In this document: positions 8,151-17,038 of the stretch, piece by piece | How positions within the stretch are numbered: the first letter of the stretch is position 1 | Layout of the letters: every line of letters begins with the position of its first letter | Assembly (NCBI RefSeq): GCF_013624435.2 | Contig: NZ_CP061768.1 | Location: 1,054,001-1,118,000, forward strand | Direction of reading: 5' to 3' | Source of the DNA: Nocardioides campestrisoli | Lineage (GTDB): Bacteria; Actinomycetota; Actinomycetes; Propionibacteriales; Nocardioidaceae | Length of the DNA: 64,000 nucleotides | Notes under the pieces: generated by a model | Told to the model about the DNA's origin: nothing | What the model saw: the letters and a program-made list of their open reading frames with translations, nothing else | Databases searched by the model: none | Position numbers and translations under genes: made by a program

Positions 8151-9677
8151 GTGACCAGCACCCCGCCGCCACGATCGGGCGTCCCCGACGGCCTGATGGA
8201 CGCCTTCTGGGCCTACGAGCGGGCGCTGATGGCCGACGACCTGGAGGCCCTCGACCGGCTCTTCGCTCCCGGCCCGGAGACGCTGCGCGGGGACGCGCAC
8301 GGCCTGCTCGTCGGCCACGCGACGATCAGCGAGTTCCGCGGCGCCCGTGGCGGTGCCCCGGCCCGGCGGATCGTCGAGACCCACGTGCAGGTCGTCGACG
8401 ACGACCACGCGCTGGTGGTCGCGGTCACCGAGCTCGCCCGCGGCGGGCGCGGCCAGCAGACCCAGCTGTGGACCCGGCTCGACTCCGGCTGGGCGGTCAG
8501 CGCCGCACACGTCGCCGTACCCCCGCCCGCCCTGGACACCCGGATCTGGCGGGTGGTCGGCGACCCACTGGTGCCCGCCACCGCGGCCGGTGCTCTGACG
8601 GGGACCAGCGTCGCGGTCAAGGACCTGTACGCCGTGGCCGGCCAACGCATCGGGGCCGGCAACCCGGCATGGCTCGCGGACGCACCCGTGCAGCCCGAGC
8701 ACGCCTTCGTGGTGGAGCAGCTGCTGGCCGCTGGCGCCGACGTCCGCGGGATCGCGCGCACCGACGAGTTCGCCTGGTCGCTGGCCGGCACCAACGCCCA
8801 CTACGGCGCCGCGCCCAACCCGAGGGCGCCGTACCGGATCCCCGGCGGCTCCTCGTCGGGCTCGGCGAGTGCGGTCTCGCTCGGCCACGCGTCGATCGGC
8901 CTGGGCACCGACACCGGCGGCTCGATCCGGGTGCCCGCCGCCTACCAAGGGCTGTACGGCCTGCGGACCACCCACGACCTGGTCTCCCGGGAGGGTCTGC
9001 TGCCCCTGGCGCCCTCCTTCGACACCGTCGGCTGGCTGACCCGGGACGCCGACCTGCTGCGGCGGGTGGGGGAGGTGCTGCTGCCCGCCCCGACCGACGC
9101 CAGTGGCGGCTCCGACGAGCTGGTCGTGGTGCCGCAGCTGCTCGCGCTCGCCACCCCGGAGGTCGCCGGCGCGGTGACCGCAGCCGTGCCCGAGGCCCGC
9201 CGGGAGAGCTGGGAGCTGCCCCTGGCCGAGTGGCACGACGCCTTCGGCACCCTCCAGGCGTGGGACGCCTGGCAGCAGCACGGCGCCTGGGTCGAGGGAC
9301 GGCTCGACACGCTCGGCCCCGACGTGGCCGGGCGCTTCCGCACCGCCTCGACCGTGACCCGCGAGGCCGCCGACCGGGCGCAGGCCGTGGTGGCGGGCGC
9401 ACGCGACCGGATCCGCGACCTGGTCGGCGACCGGGTGCTGGTGCTCCCGAGTGCCTCGTCGGTCGCCCCGCGGCTCGGCGCCCCCCTGGACGACGTACGC
9501 ACCGCCACCCTGCGGCTCACCCTGCTGGCCGGGCTGGGTGGGCTGCCCGCCCTCAGCGTCCCCACCGAGACCGCCGACCGCCTGCCCTGCGGGGTCTGCT
9601 TCGTCGCCGCCCCCGGACGGGATCGGGACCTGCTCGACCTCGCCGTACGCCGCGAGACGAAGCCGCTCGAACCGTAA
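8151..9677 (+). CDS. AtzH-like (NTF2-fold) / amidase-signature fusion hydrolase
   Basis: A 508-residue protein with two parts. Residues about 10-125 form an NTF2-like domain of the AtzH/DUF3225 type (FWAYERALMADDLEALDRLF...). The rest is an amidase-signature domain with the Ser-cisSer-Lys triad: K157 in VAVKDLYAV, the GGSSSGS loop near 233-238, and S258 in DTGGSIRVPAA. It probably hydrolyses an amide or ureido nitrogen compound; location next to the purine operon makes a late ureide or carbamoyl intermediate an attractive but untested substrate. GTG 8151 fits the promoter spacing; GTG 8145 is also in frame. The amidase core lacks a long C-terminal tail. Confidence 0.8.
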   Translation: MTSTPPPRSGVPDGLMDAFWAYERALMADDLEALDRLFAPGPETLRGDAHGLLVGHATISEFRGARGGAPARRIVETHVQVVDDDHALVVAVTELARGGRGQQTQLWTRLDSGWAVSAAHVAVPPPALDTRIWRVVGDPLVPATAAGALTGTSVAVKDLYAVAGQRIGAGNPAWLADAPVQPEHAFVVEQLLAAGADVRGIARTDEFAWSLAGTNAHYGAAPNPRAPYRIPGGSSSGSASAVSLGHASIGLGTDTGGSIRVPAAYQGLYGLRTTHDLVSREGLLPLAPSFDTVGWLTRDADLLRRVGEVLLPAPTDASGGSDELVVVPQLLALATPEVAGAVTAAVPEARRESWELPLAEWHDAFGTLQAWDAWQQHGAWVEGRLDTLGPDVAGRFRTASTVTREAADRAQAVVAGARDRIRDLVGDRVLVLPSASSVAPRLGAPLDDVRTATLRLTLLAGLGGLPALSVPTETADRLPCGVCFVAAPGRDRDLLDLAVRRETKPLEP

Positions 9678-9684
9678 CCTCGCT

Positions 9685-9727
9685 GAAACGCGCGTTCCCG
9701 CTCCGCTTTACATCGGCCACCTAGTTT
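9685..9727 (+). promoter_or_regulatory. promoter and inverted-repeat operator of the purine operon
   Basis: GAAACG-CG-CGTTCC at 9685-9698 is an inverted repeat (one mismatch in six) and closely matches GAAACG-AA-CGTTTT at 20200-20213 before the transporter operon. A -10 like hexamer TAGTTT follows at 9722-9727, about 20 bases before the uraD start and its strong GAGGAG ribosome site. The regulator encoded inside the operon at 15357-16184 is the obvious candidate to bind, by inference. Confidence 0.55.
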
Positions 9728-9747
9728 CAGGCCGAGAGGAGGCGACG

Positions 9748-10239
9748 ATGCGGATCGATGAGCTCAACGACCTGGACCCGGCGGAGGCCGGCGCCCTGCT
9801 GCGCACCTGCGCGGACGTCGACTCCTGGGTGCGCGCGCTGGTCGACGCACGCCCGTACGCCAGCGCCGCCGCCCTGCTCGACCAGGCCAGGACCCTGGCG
9901 GCCGGCTGGACCGGCGCCGAGGTAGAGGCCGCCCTGGCCGACCACCCGCGGATCGGGGACCGGCACCCGGGTGGCGCGAGCGCCGAGCTCTCCGCCCGCG
10001 AGCAGTCCGGGGTGGACCGCGAGGACGAGGAGCTGCAACGCCGGTTGCGCGCGGGCAACCGCGCCTACGAGGAGCGGTTCGGGCGGATCTTCCTGGTCCG
10101 GGCCGCGGGGCGCAGCGCCGCGGAGATCCTCGCGCTGCTGGAGGAACGGCTGGGCCACGACCCGGCCACCGAGCTCGAGGTGACCAGCGGTCAGCTCGCA
10201 GAGATCGCGCTGCTGCGCCTGGAAGGACTCCTGTCATGA
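9748..10239 (+). CDS. uraD: OHCU decarboxylase
   Basis: This 163-residue enzyme converts 2-oxo-4-hydroxy-4-carboxy-5-ureidoimidazoline to S-allantoin, the last step of the urate-to-allantoin route. The family signature HPRIGD is present with the catalytic histidine at about residue 66, followed by the usual SAREQSGVD segment and the C-terminal TSGQLAEIALLRLEGLL helix. ATG 9748 has a GAGGAGG ribosome site five bases upstream. It is the first gene of the ten-gene operon, and its stop overlaps the uraH start by four bases. Confidence 0.95.
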   Translation: MRIDELNDLDPAEAGALLRTCADVDSWVRALVDARPYASAAALLDQARTLAAGWTGAEVEAALADHPRIGDRHPGGASAELSAREQSGVDREDEELQRRLRAGNRAYEERFGRIFLVRAAGRSAAEILALLEERLGHDPATELEVTSGQLAEIALLRLEGLLS

Positions 10240-10568
10240 CGCGGGACCTCACCACCTGCTCCACCCACGTGCTGGACGCGGCGCTCGGGGTCCCGGCCGC
10301 CGGCCTCGGGGTCCGGCTCGCCGACGCCACGGGCGCCGTGCTCGCCGAGGCCGAGACCGACGACGACGGGCGGATCCGGTTCGACCCCGGGCTGGCGCCG
10401 GGGCCGCACACGCTGCGGTTCGAGACCGGGGCCTGGTTCGCGGCCGCCGACCGGGACCACTTCCACCCGCACGTCGAGGTGGCCTTCGAGGTCACCGGCG
10501 AGCAGCCGCACCTGCACGTGGCGCTGCTGCTGAGCCCGTTCGCGTACACCACCTACCGGGGGAGCTGA
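10236..10568 (+). CDS. uraH: 5-hydroxyisourate hydrolase
   Basis: A 110-residue transthyretin-related hydrolase that opens 5-hydroxyisourate to OHCU, between urate oxidase and UraD. The N-terminal STHVLDAALG, the internal histidines (HFHPHVEVAF) and the C-terminal YRGS tetrapeptide, the hallmark of true HIU hydrolases, are all present. It overlaps uraD by four bases and ends one base before the urate oxidase gene, so the three-step urate-to-allantoin module is contiguous. Confidence 0.96.
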   Translation: MTRDLTTCSTHVLDAALGVPAAGLGVRLADATGAVLAEAETDDDGRIRFDPGLAPGPHTLRFETGAWFAAADRDHFHPHVEVAFEVTGEQPHLHVALLLSPFAYTTYRGS

Positions 10569-10569
10569 G

Positions 10570-11490
10570 ATGGCGCTCGGAGACGCGGTCCTCGGACCGA
10601 ACCAGTACGGCAAGGCCGAGTGCCGCCTCGTCCGGGTCGACCGGGACACCCCGGTGCACGAGGTCACCGACCTCAACGTGACCACCCAGCTGCGCGGCGA
10701 CTTCGCCGCCTGCCACACCGAGGGCGACAACAGCCACGTGCTGGCCACCGACAGCCAGAAGAACACCGTCTACGGGTTCGCCCGCGAGCACGGGATCGCG
10801 GCGCCGGAGACCTTCCTGGCCACCCTGGCCCGGCACTTCGTCGGCGACTCCGCCTGGGTGGAGAGCACGCTGCTCTCCGCCGAGCAGTACGCCTGGGAGC
10901 GGATCCCCGTCGACGGCACCGGCCACGACCACGCGTTCCGGCGTACCGGTCGGGCCACCCGCACCGCCGTGGTGCAGGCCGACGGCGACGAGCTCTTCGT
11001 GCTTGCCGGTCTCACCGACTGCACGGTCGCCAAGACCACCGGGTCGGAGTTCTCCGGCTTCCCGCGTGACCGGTTCACCACGCTGCCCGAGACCAGCGAC
11101 CGGATCCTCGCCACCAGCGTCACCGCCCGCTGGCGCTACCGGACCGAGGCGGCCGCCGCGATGGGCGCCGAGGAGTTCAACGCCACCTACGCCGCCATCG
11201 AGACGATCCTGCTGGAGACCTTCGCCCGGGTGCACTCACTGGCGCTGCAGCAGACCATCTTCGAGATGGGCAAGGCGGTGCTCGAGGCCTGCGAGGCGGT
11301 CGCCGAGATCCGGCTCTCCTGCCCCAACAAGCACCACTTCCTGGTCGACCTCGAGCCGTTCGGCCTGGACAACCCCGGCGAGGTCTTCTTCGCCGCCGAC
11401 CGCCCGTACGGGCTGATCCAGGCCACCGTGCAGCGCGAGGGGGAGCCCGACGAGCCCCGGGCCTGGGCCGGCGTTCCGGGCTTCTGCTGA
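10570..11490 (+). CDS. uox: urate oxidase (factor-independent urate hydroxylase)
   Basis: A 306-residue cofactor-free uricase that oxidises urate to 5-hydroxyisourate. Two tunnelling-fold halves are recognisable. The segment DSQKNTVYGFAREHG contains the conserved K-N-T-V-Y region of uricases, and the C-terminal half carries SCPNKHHFLVDLEPFGLDN, typical of the second active-site face. Length is normal for bacterial uricases. It is preceded by the GGGGGAGCTGAG stretch at the end of uraH that serves as ribosome site, and it shares one base with the allB start. Confidence 0.96.
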   Translation: MALGDAVLGPNQYGKAECRLVRVDRDTPVHEVTDLNVTTQLRGDFAACHTEGDNSHVLATDSQKNTVYGFAREHGIAAPETFLATLARHFVGDSAWVESTLLSAEQYAWERIPVDGTGHDHAFRRTGRATRTAVVQADGDELFVLAGLTDCTVAKTTGSEFSGFPRDRFTTLPETSDRILATSVTARWRYRTEAAAAMGAEEFNATYAAIETILLETFARVHSLALQQTIFEMGKAVLEACEAVAEIRLSCPNKHHFLVDLEPFGLDNPGEVFFAADRPYGLIQATVQREGEPDEPRAWAGVPGFC

Positions 11491-12872
11491 TGGGCGACCT
11501 GCCGGCGGGCCCGGACGCCGTCCGCGGGCGGCGGGTGCTGGTCGGCGACGAGCTGGTCCCGGCCACCGTGCTGATCGACCGGGGCGTGGTCACCGGGATC
11601 GAGCCGTACGACCACCCGGTCGACGGCCTGGTGCTGGAGGCGCCGGAGCCGGCGTACGTGCTGCCCGGGGTGGTCGACACCCACGTGCACGTCAACGAGC
11701 CCGGCCGCACCGAGTGGGAGGGGTTCGAGACCGGCACCACCGCGGCGCTGCTCGGCGGCGTCACCACGCTCATCGACATGCCGCTCAACTCGGTCCCGCC
11801 GACCACGACGGTCGCCGGGCTCCGCGCCAAGCAGGCGGCGGCCCGCGACCGGGTCGCCGTGGACGTCGGCTTCTGGGGCGGCGCCGTCCCCGGCAACCTG
11901 GACGAGCTGGAGCCGCTCTGGGCGGCCGGGGTGATGGGGTTCAAGTGCTTCCTCTCCCCGTCGGGGGTCGAGGAGTTCGGCCACCTGGACGCCGACCAGC
12001 TCACCGCCGCGATGCGGGAGGTGGCGAGGCTGGACGCGCTGCTGGTGGTGCACGCCGAGGACCCGGCGGTGCTCGACCGGGCACCGGCGCGCCCCGGCCC
12101 GGCGTACGCCGACTTCCTGGCCTCGCGCCCCGACGAGGCGGAGACCGCGGCGATCGCCCAGGTCGTCCGGACCGCGCGGGAGACCGGGGCGCGCGTGCAC
12201 CTGCTCCACCTCTCCAGCGCCCGCGCGCTCGACCTGGTCGCCGACGCCAAGGCCGAGGGGCTGGCGCTGACCGCCGAGACCTGCCCGCACTACCTGTGCC
12301 TGGCCGCCGAGACCATCCCCGACGGCGACGGGGCGTTCAAGTGCTGCCCGCCGATCCGCGACGAGGGGAACCGCGACGCCCTGTGGGCCGCGCTGCTCGA
12401 CGGGGTGATCGACGTGGTGGTCACCGACCACTCGCCCGCGACGGTCGCGGAGAAGACCCGCGGCGGCGGCGACCTGCAGCAGGCCTGGGGCGGGATCGCC
12501 GGGCTCCAGGTCGGCTTCACCGCGGTCGCCCACGAGGCCCGGCTCCGCGGCATCGGGATCGAGCAGGTCAGCCGGTGGATGTCGCAGGGCACCGCCGACC
12601 TGGTCGGCCTGGGCGGTGAGGGCGGCGAGGGCGGCGAGGGCCTGGACCGCAAGGGCCGGATCGCCGTCGGCGCCGACGCCGACCTGGTGCTCTTCGACCC
12701 CGACGCCGAGCAGGTGGTCGACGCCGCCCGGCTCGCCCACCGCAACCCCGTCTCCGCCTACGACGGACGACGGCTCACCGGCCGGGTGGTGCAGACGGTC
12801 GTCCGCGGCCGCACCGACGGACCAGACCACCGCTGGGGACGCCAGCTGACCCGGAGGAGCAACTCCCGATGA
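11490..12872 (+). CDS. allB: allantoinase
   Basis: A 460-residue amidohydrolase of the cyclic amidohydrolase family that converts allantoin to allantoate. Metal ligands are visible: H65 and H67 in DTHVHVNEP, the carboxylated lysine K152 in GFKCFLSPSG, histidines in LVVHAED and VHLLHLS, and the aspartate in VVTDHSP. The RTEWEGF motif after HVHVNEPG is typical of allantoinase rather than dihydropyrimidinase. A short Gly/Glu-rich insertion (GEGGEGGEG) near residue 375 looks like a local repeat expansion. Its end overlaps pucG by four bases. Confidence 0.95.
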   Translation: MGDLPAGPDAVRGRRVLVGDELVPATVLIDRGVVTGIEPYDHPVDGLVLEAPEPAYVLPGVVDTHVHVNEPGRTEWEGFETGTTAALLGGVTTLIDMPLNSVPPTTTVAGLRAKQAAARDRVAVDVGFWGGAVPGNLDELEPLWAAGVMGFKCFLSPSGVEEFGHLDADQLTAAMREVARLDALLVVHAEDPAVLDRAPARPGPAYADFLASRPDEAETAAIAQVVRTARETGARVHLLHLSSARALDLVADAKAEGLALTAETCPHYLCLAAETIPDGDGAFKCCPPIRDEGNRDALWAALLDGVIDVVVTDHSPATVAEKTRGGGDLQQAWGGIAGLQVGFTAVAHEARLRGIGIEQVSRWMSQGTADLVGLGGEGGEGGEGLDRKGRIAVGADADLVLFDPDAEQVVDAARLAHRNPVSAYDGRRLTGRVVQTVVRGRTDGPDHRWGRQLTRRSNSR

Positions 12873-14098
12873 TGACAGCCCACGCCGAGGCGCGCTCGAT
12901 CAACCCGCCCCCGCGGCTGCTGATGGGCCCCGGCCCGATCAACGCCGACCCGCGGGTGCTGCGGGCGATGTCGGCGCCGCTGGTCGGGCAGTACGACCCG
13001 GCGATGACGGCGTACATGAACGAGACGATGGCGCTCTACCGCGAGGTGTTCCGCACCGGCAACGAGCAGACCTTCCTGGTCGACGGCACCGCCCGGGCCG
13101 GGATCGAGGCCGCGCTGGTCTCGCTGCTCGAGCCCGGGGACCGGCTGCTGGTCCCGGTCTTCGGCCGGTTCGGCCACCTGCTCCGCGAGATCGGGGAGCG
13201 GGTAGGCGCCGAGGTGCACACGATCGAGGTGCCGTGGGGTGAGGTCTTCGCCCCCGAGCAGCTCGAGGAGGCGGTGCTCGCCGTGCGGCCCAAGGTGCTG
13301 GCCGTGGTGCACGGGGACACCTCCACCACGATGGCCCAGCCGCTGGCCGACCTCGGGGAGATCTGCCGGCGCCACGACGTGCTGCTCTACTGCGACGCCA
13401 CCGCGACGCTCGGCGGCAACGAGGTCGACACCGACCTGTGGGGGCTCGACGTGGTGACCGCCGGGCTGCAGAAGTGCCTCGGCGGACCGTCCGGCAGCGC
13501 CCCGATCACCCTGTCGTCGCGGGCGGTCTCGGTGATCCAGGGGCGGCGGCACGTGGAGGCGGGTCTGGTGGAGAAGGGCGACAAGCCCCGGGGCGTACGG
13601 ATCGCCTCGAACTACCTCGACCTGGCGATGCTGATGGACTACTGGGGACCCCGGCGGCTCAACCACCACACCGAGGCGACCTCGATGCTCTACGCCGCCC
13701 GCGAGTGCGGCCGGCTGCTGGTCGAGGAGGGCCTGGAGTGGGCCGTGGCCCGGCACGAGCTGCACGGCCGGGCGATGCTCGCCGGGGTCCAGGGCCTGGG
13801 CCTGAAGGTCTTCGGCGACCCCGAGCACCGGATGAACAACGTGGTCGCCGTGGAGATCCCCGACGGGGTCGACGGCGACGGGGCCCGGTCGGCGCTGCTG
13901 GAGGACTTCGGGATCGAGATCGGCACCTCGTTCGGCCCGCTGCACGGCCGGGTCTGGCGGATCGGCACGATGGGCCACAACGCCCGCAAGGACGCCGTGC
14001 TCACCACGCTGGCCGCGCTCGAGCAGGTGCTGCGGGGCGCCGGCGTACCGGTCACTCCCGGGGGCGGGGTGGGCGCCGCCTGCGAGGTCTACCCGTGA
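12869..14098 (+). CDS. pucG: (S)-ureidoglycine--glyoxylate aminotransferase
   Basis: A 409-residue class V PLP aminotransferase. PucG moves the amino group of S-ureidoglycine to glyoxylate, giving glycine and oxalurate. The N-terminal LMGPGPINADPRVL and the PLP-lysine segment AGLQKCLGGPSGSAP (K202) match the PucG/alanine-glyoxylate group. Placement between allantoinase and allantoate amidohydrolase supports PucG rather than a photorespiratory aminotransferase. No ureidoglycolate lyase or oxalurate carbamoyltransferase gene is visible in the window, so the fate of oxalurate is open; the upstream amidase at 8151 could be relevant. Confidence 0.9.
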   Translation: MMTAHAEARSINPPPRLLMGPGPINADPRVLRAMSAPLVGQYDPAMTAYMNETMALYREVFRTGNEQTFLVDGTARAGIEAALVSLLEPGDRLLVPVFGRFGHLLREIGERVGAEVHTIEVPWGEVFAPEQLEEAVLAVRPKVLAVVHGDTSTTMAQPLADLGEICRRHDVLLYCDATATLGGNEVDTDLWGLDVVTAGLQKCLGGPSGSAPITLSSRAVSVIQGRRHVEAGLVEKGDKPRGVRIASNYLDLAMLMDYWGPRRLNHHTEATSMLYAARECGRLLVEEGLEWAVARHELHGRAMLAGVQGLGLKVFGDPEHRMNNVVAVEIPDGVDGDGARSALLEDFGIEIGTSFGPLHGRVWRIGTMGHNARKDAVLTTLAALEQVLRGAGVPVTPGGGVGAACEVYP

Positions 14099-15360
14099 GC
14101 GCCGACGCCGCCCAGGTGCTCGCCCGGTGCGACGAGCTGGCGCTGATCTCGGCGCGGCCCGACGCGATCGAGCGGGTCCACCTCTCACCCGAGCACCGCG
14201 CCGCCAACGACCTGGTCGCCGGCTGGATGCGGCAGGCTGGGCTCACTCCCCGGCAGGACGCCGCCGGCAACGTCTGCGGACGCCGGGAGGGTGCGCGGCC
14301 CGGACTGCCGGCGCTGCTGCTCGGCTCCCACCTCGACACCGTCCCGGACGCCGGCCGGTACGACGGGATGCTCGGCGTGGTCCTCGCGGTCGCGGTCGCC
14401 GAGCGGCTGGGCGAGCGGGCAGCCGAGCTGCCGTTCGCGCTGGAGGTGGTCGGCTTCTCCGACGAGGAGGGCACCCGGTTCGGCAAGGCGCTGCTCGGCT
14501 CCAGCGCTCTGGCCGGGGTGTGGGAGCCGTCGTGGTGGGAGCTGCGCGACGCGGCTGGCACCACGCTGCGCGAGGCGTTCACCGCCTTCGGCCTGGACCC
14601 GGACGCCGTCGGGGAGGCGGCCCGGCGGCCCGAGGAGCTGGTCGGCTACCTGGAGGCGCACATCGAGCAGGGCCCGGTGCTGGAGGCCGCCGACGCCAGC
14701 CTCGGCTATGTCACCACCATCGCCGGGGCGCGCCGGTTCATCGTCACCGTGCGCGGGGAGGCCCGGCACGCCGGCGGGACGCCGTACCCCCGGCGCCGCG
14801 ACGCCCTGGTCGGGGCGGCGCAGATGATCAGCCGGATCGAGGAGCTGGTGCGCGACTCCGACTGCATCGCCACCGTGGGCCGGATCGAGGTGCGGCCCGG
14901 CGCGGTCAACGTGATCCCCGGGGAGGCGGAGCTCACCCTGGACCTGCGCGCCGGCACCGACGCCGAGCGGGACGCGATGTGGCAGACGCTGCACGGCGAG
15001 CTGGAGCGGATCGCCACCGCCCGCGGGCTCTCGCTTGAGGTGGTGGGCACCCACACCGCGCCCGCCGCCCCCACCGCCGACTGGCTGCGCCAGGCCGTGG
15101 TCAGCGGCATCGCCGCCACCGGCGACCACGCGCCGCTCGGGCTGTGGAGCCGGGCCGGGCACGACGCGATGGTGGTCTCCCAGGTGACCGACATCGGGAT
15201 GCTCTTCGTCCGCTGCTTCGACGGGATCAGCCACCACCCGGGCGAGGACGTGCGCGAGGTCGACGTCGCCCGGGCGCTGGAGGCGTTCGAGGCCGCGGTG
15301 CTCGCGGTGGCCGACGCGCTGGACGACGGCGACTCGGCGGTCGAGGAGGTGGCGCAGTGA
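14095..15360 (+). CDS. allC: allantoate amidohydrolase
   Basis: A 421-residue M20-family hydrolase. AllC converts allantoate to ureidoglycine, CO2 and ammonia. The binuclear metal site is seen in GSHLDTVPDAGRYDG, FSDEEGTRF and HIEQGPVLE, and the lid/dimerisation domain begins near GARRFIVTVRG. GTG 14095 overlaps the pucG stop (GTGA), and the reading frame upstream of it is only antisense-like shadow of pucG. The product supplies the substrate of PucG. The related hydantoinase/carbamoylase family is hard to exclude by sequence, but the operon favours AllC. Confidence 0.92.
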   Translation: MSADAAQVLARCDELALISARPDAIERVHLSPEHRAANDLVAGWMRQAGLTPRQDAAGNVCGRREGARPGLPALLLGSHLDTVPDAGRYDGMLGVVLAVAVAERLGERAAELPFALEVVGFSDEEGTRFGKALLGSSALAGVWEPSWWELRDAAGTTLREAFTAFGLDPDAVGEAARRPEELVGYLEAHIEQGPVLEAADASLGYVTTIAGARRFIVTVRGEARHAGGTPYPRRRDALVGAAQMISRIEELVRDSDCIATVGRIEVRPGAVNVIPGEAELTLDLRAGTDAERDAMWQTLHGELERIATARGLSLEVVGTHTAPAAPTADWLRQAVVSGIAATGDHAPLGLWSRAGHDAMVVSQVTDIGMLFVRCFDGISHHPGEDVREVDVARALEAFEAAVLAVADALDDGDSAVEEVAQ

Positions 15361-16184
15361 GTGGCGAGCGCAGCGGTGCCCCCATCGACGAGCGGATCGC
15401 CGGGCGGATCGCGGCGCTCTCGCCGCAGGAGCGGCGGGCCGCCTCCACCCTGCTCGAGCACCTCGACGACCTGGCGATCTACCGCGCCTCCGAGCTCGCC
15501 GACCTGGCCGGGGTCTCCAAGGCCACGATGAGCCGGCTCTTCCGCAGCCTGGGGTACGCCGACTTCGACGAGGTGCGCGAGCACCTGCGGGCCCTGCGTA
15601 CCGCCGGGGAGCCGCGCCGGGTCGACGGGTCGCCCGACCTGGTCGCCCACGCCGCCCACGAGGCCGAGGCGATCGGCCGGGCCCTGGACCAGCCGACGCT
15701 CGGGCGCGTGGTCGAGCTGCTCGCCACCGCCGGCCGGGTGATGGTCGTCGGCTGGCGCAACAGCCACCCGGTCGCCCTGCACCTGCGCCAGCAGCTGGCC
15801 CAGGCCCGCGGCGACGTCCGGCTCGCGCCGCTGCCCGGCCAGGTGATGGGCGAGGAGCTGGCCGACCTCGGCGCCGGCGACGCGATCGTGGTCTGCGGCT
15901 TCCGCCGGCGGCCCGAGGGGTTCGCCCGGTTCGTGGGCGAGGCCGTCGCCACCGGCGCCACGGTGGTGCTGATCGCCGACCCGACCGGGGTCGAGCACGC
16001 GCCGCCCGGGATGCCGTGGCTGGAGTGCCCGGTCCACTCCGGGCTCGCCTTCGACTCCTACGCCGCCGCGATGAGCCTGGTCAGCGTGCTGGCCGACGGC
16101 GTGCTCTCGGCGCTGGGCCGGGAGGGGCGCGACCGGGTCACCGCGATCAGCCGCGGCTACGAGCGTCTGCACGAGGTCGAGTGA
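15357..16184 (+). CDS. MurR/RpiR-family transcriptional regulator
   Basis: A 275-residue regulator with an N-terminal RpiR helix-turn-helix (SELADLAGVSKATMSRLFRSLGYADFDEVREHL, residues about 45-80) and a C-terminal SIS domain (VMVVGWRNSHPVALHLRQQL onward) that usually senses a phosphorylated sugar or a pathway intermediate. It is embedded in the middle of the operon, overlapping allC by four bases and the FAD subunit by one, so it is co-transcribed with its presumed targets. The candidate binding sites are the GAAACG-N2-CGTTYY repeats at 9685 and 20200. RpiR-type regulators are known in allantoin and urate clusters of other bacteria. Confidence 0.9.
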   Translation: MSGERSGAPIDERIAGRIAALSPQERRAASTLLEHLDDLAIYRASELADLAGVSKATMSRLFRSLGYADFDEVREHLRALRTAGEPRRVDGSPDLVAHAAHEAEAIGRALDQPTLGRVVELLATAGRVMVVGWRNSHPVALHLRQQLAQARGDVRLAPLPGQVMGEELADLGAGDAIVVCGFRRRPEGFARFVGEAVATGATVVLIADPTGVEHAPPGMPWLECPVHSGLAFDSYAAAMSLVSVLADGVLSALGREGRDRVTAISRGYERLHEVE

Positions 16185-17038
16185 TGGACCTCGGCACCGT
16201 CACCAGCTACCGCGAGGCCACCGGTCGTCACGACCTGCGGCTGGGTCCGGGGGAGCGGCCGCTCGGCGGTGGCACCTGGCTCTTCTCCCAGCCGCAGCCG
16301 GGGACCACCGGGTTGGTCGACCTGACCACCCTGGGCTGGCCGGCGTACGAGCGGCTGGGCGACGGGAGCCTGCGGATCGCGGCGACCTGCACCGTGGCCG
16401 AGCTCCTCGCACTGCCCTGGGACGAGCAGGCCCCGGGCCCGGGAGCGCTGGCCCGCACCTGCGCGGACGCGCTGCTGATGTCGTTCAAGATCCAGGCCGC
16501 CGCCACCGTCGGCGGCAACCTCTGCCTCGCCCTGCCGGCCGGGGCGATGCTCGCGCTGACCGCCGCGCTCGGCGGCCAGGTCCTGGTCTGGACCCCCGAG
16601 GGCGGCGAGCGCCGCGAGCCCGTCACCGAGTTCGTCACCGGGGTCGGCGCCACCACGCTCGCCCCCGGCGAGGTGCTCCGCGCGATCGACCTGCCGGCCT
16701 CCGTCCTGCAGGCGCGGACCGCGGGACGCCGGATGGCGCTCACTCCGCGCGGCCGCTCCTCAGCCCTGGTGCTGGGCCGCGCCGGCGCGCACGCGACCAC
16801 CCTGACCGTGACCGCCGCGACCACCCGGCCCGTGGTGCTCGAGGTGCCGCACGGGGCCGGCCACCGGGCGCTCGAGGAGGCCCTGGCTGTGGTCGACTGC
16901 TGGTACGAGGACGCCCACGGCGCGGCCGACTGGCGGCGCGCCGTGACCGGGCTCCTGGCCGCCGAGGTGCTCGACGAGCTGACCGAGCCGGCGCCGGCGG
17001 GGCAGCGGCCGTCGACGGGCAGGGAGGAGACGCCATGA
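16184..17038 (+). CDS. xanthine dehydrogenase FAD-binding subunit
   Basis: A 284-residue subunit of the CoxM/XdhB type that passes electrons from the iron-sulfur clusters to FAD and NAD. FAD loops are visible as PLGGGTWLFSQPQPG near residue 26 and AAATVGGNLCLALPAG near residue 105. The C-terminal domain (GRAGAHATTLTVTAATTRPVV) fits the CO-dehydrogenase flavoprotein C-terminal fold. It overlaps the regulator by one base and the next gene by four bases. The usual second FAD motif is less clear than in classic enzymes, so flavin binding should be regarded as predicted. Confidence 0.9.
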   Translation: MDLGTVTSYREATGRHDLRLGPGERPLGGGTWLFSQPQPGTTGLVDLTTLGWPAYERLGDGSLRIAATCTVAELLALPWDEQAPGPGALARTCADALLMSFKIQAAATVGGNLCLALPAGAMLALTAALGGQVLVWTPEGGERREPVTEFVTGVGATTLAPGEVLRAIDLPASVLQARTAGRRMALTPRGRSSALVLGRAGAHATTLTVTAATTRPVVLEVPHGAGHRALEEALAVVDCWYEDAHGAADWRRAVTGLLAAEVLDELTEPAPAGQRPSTGREETP

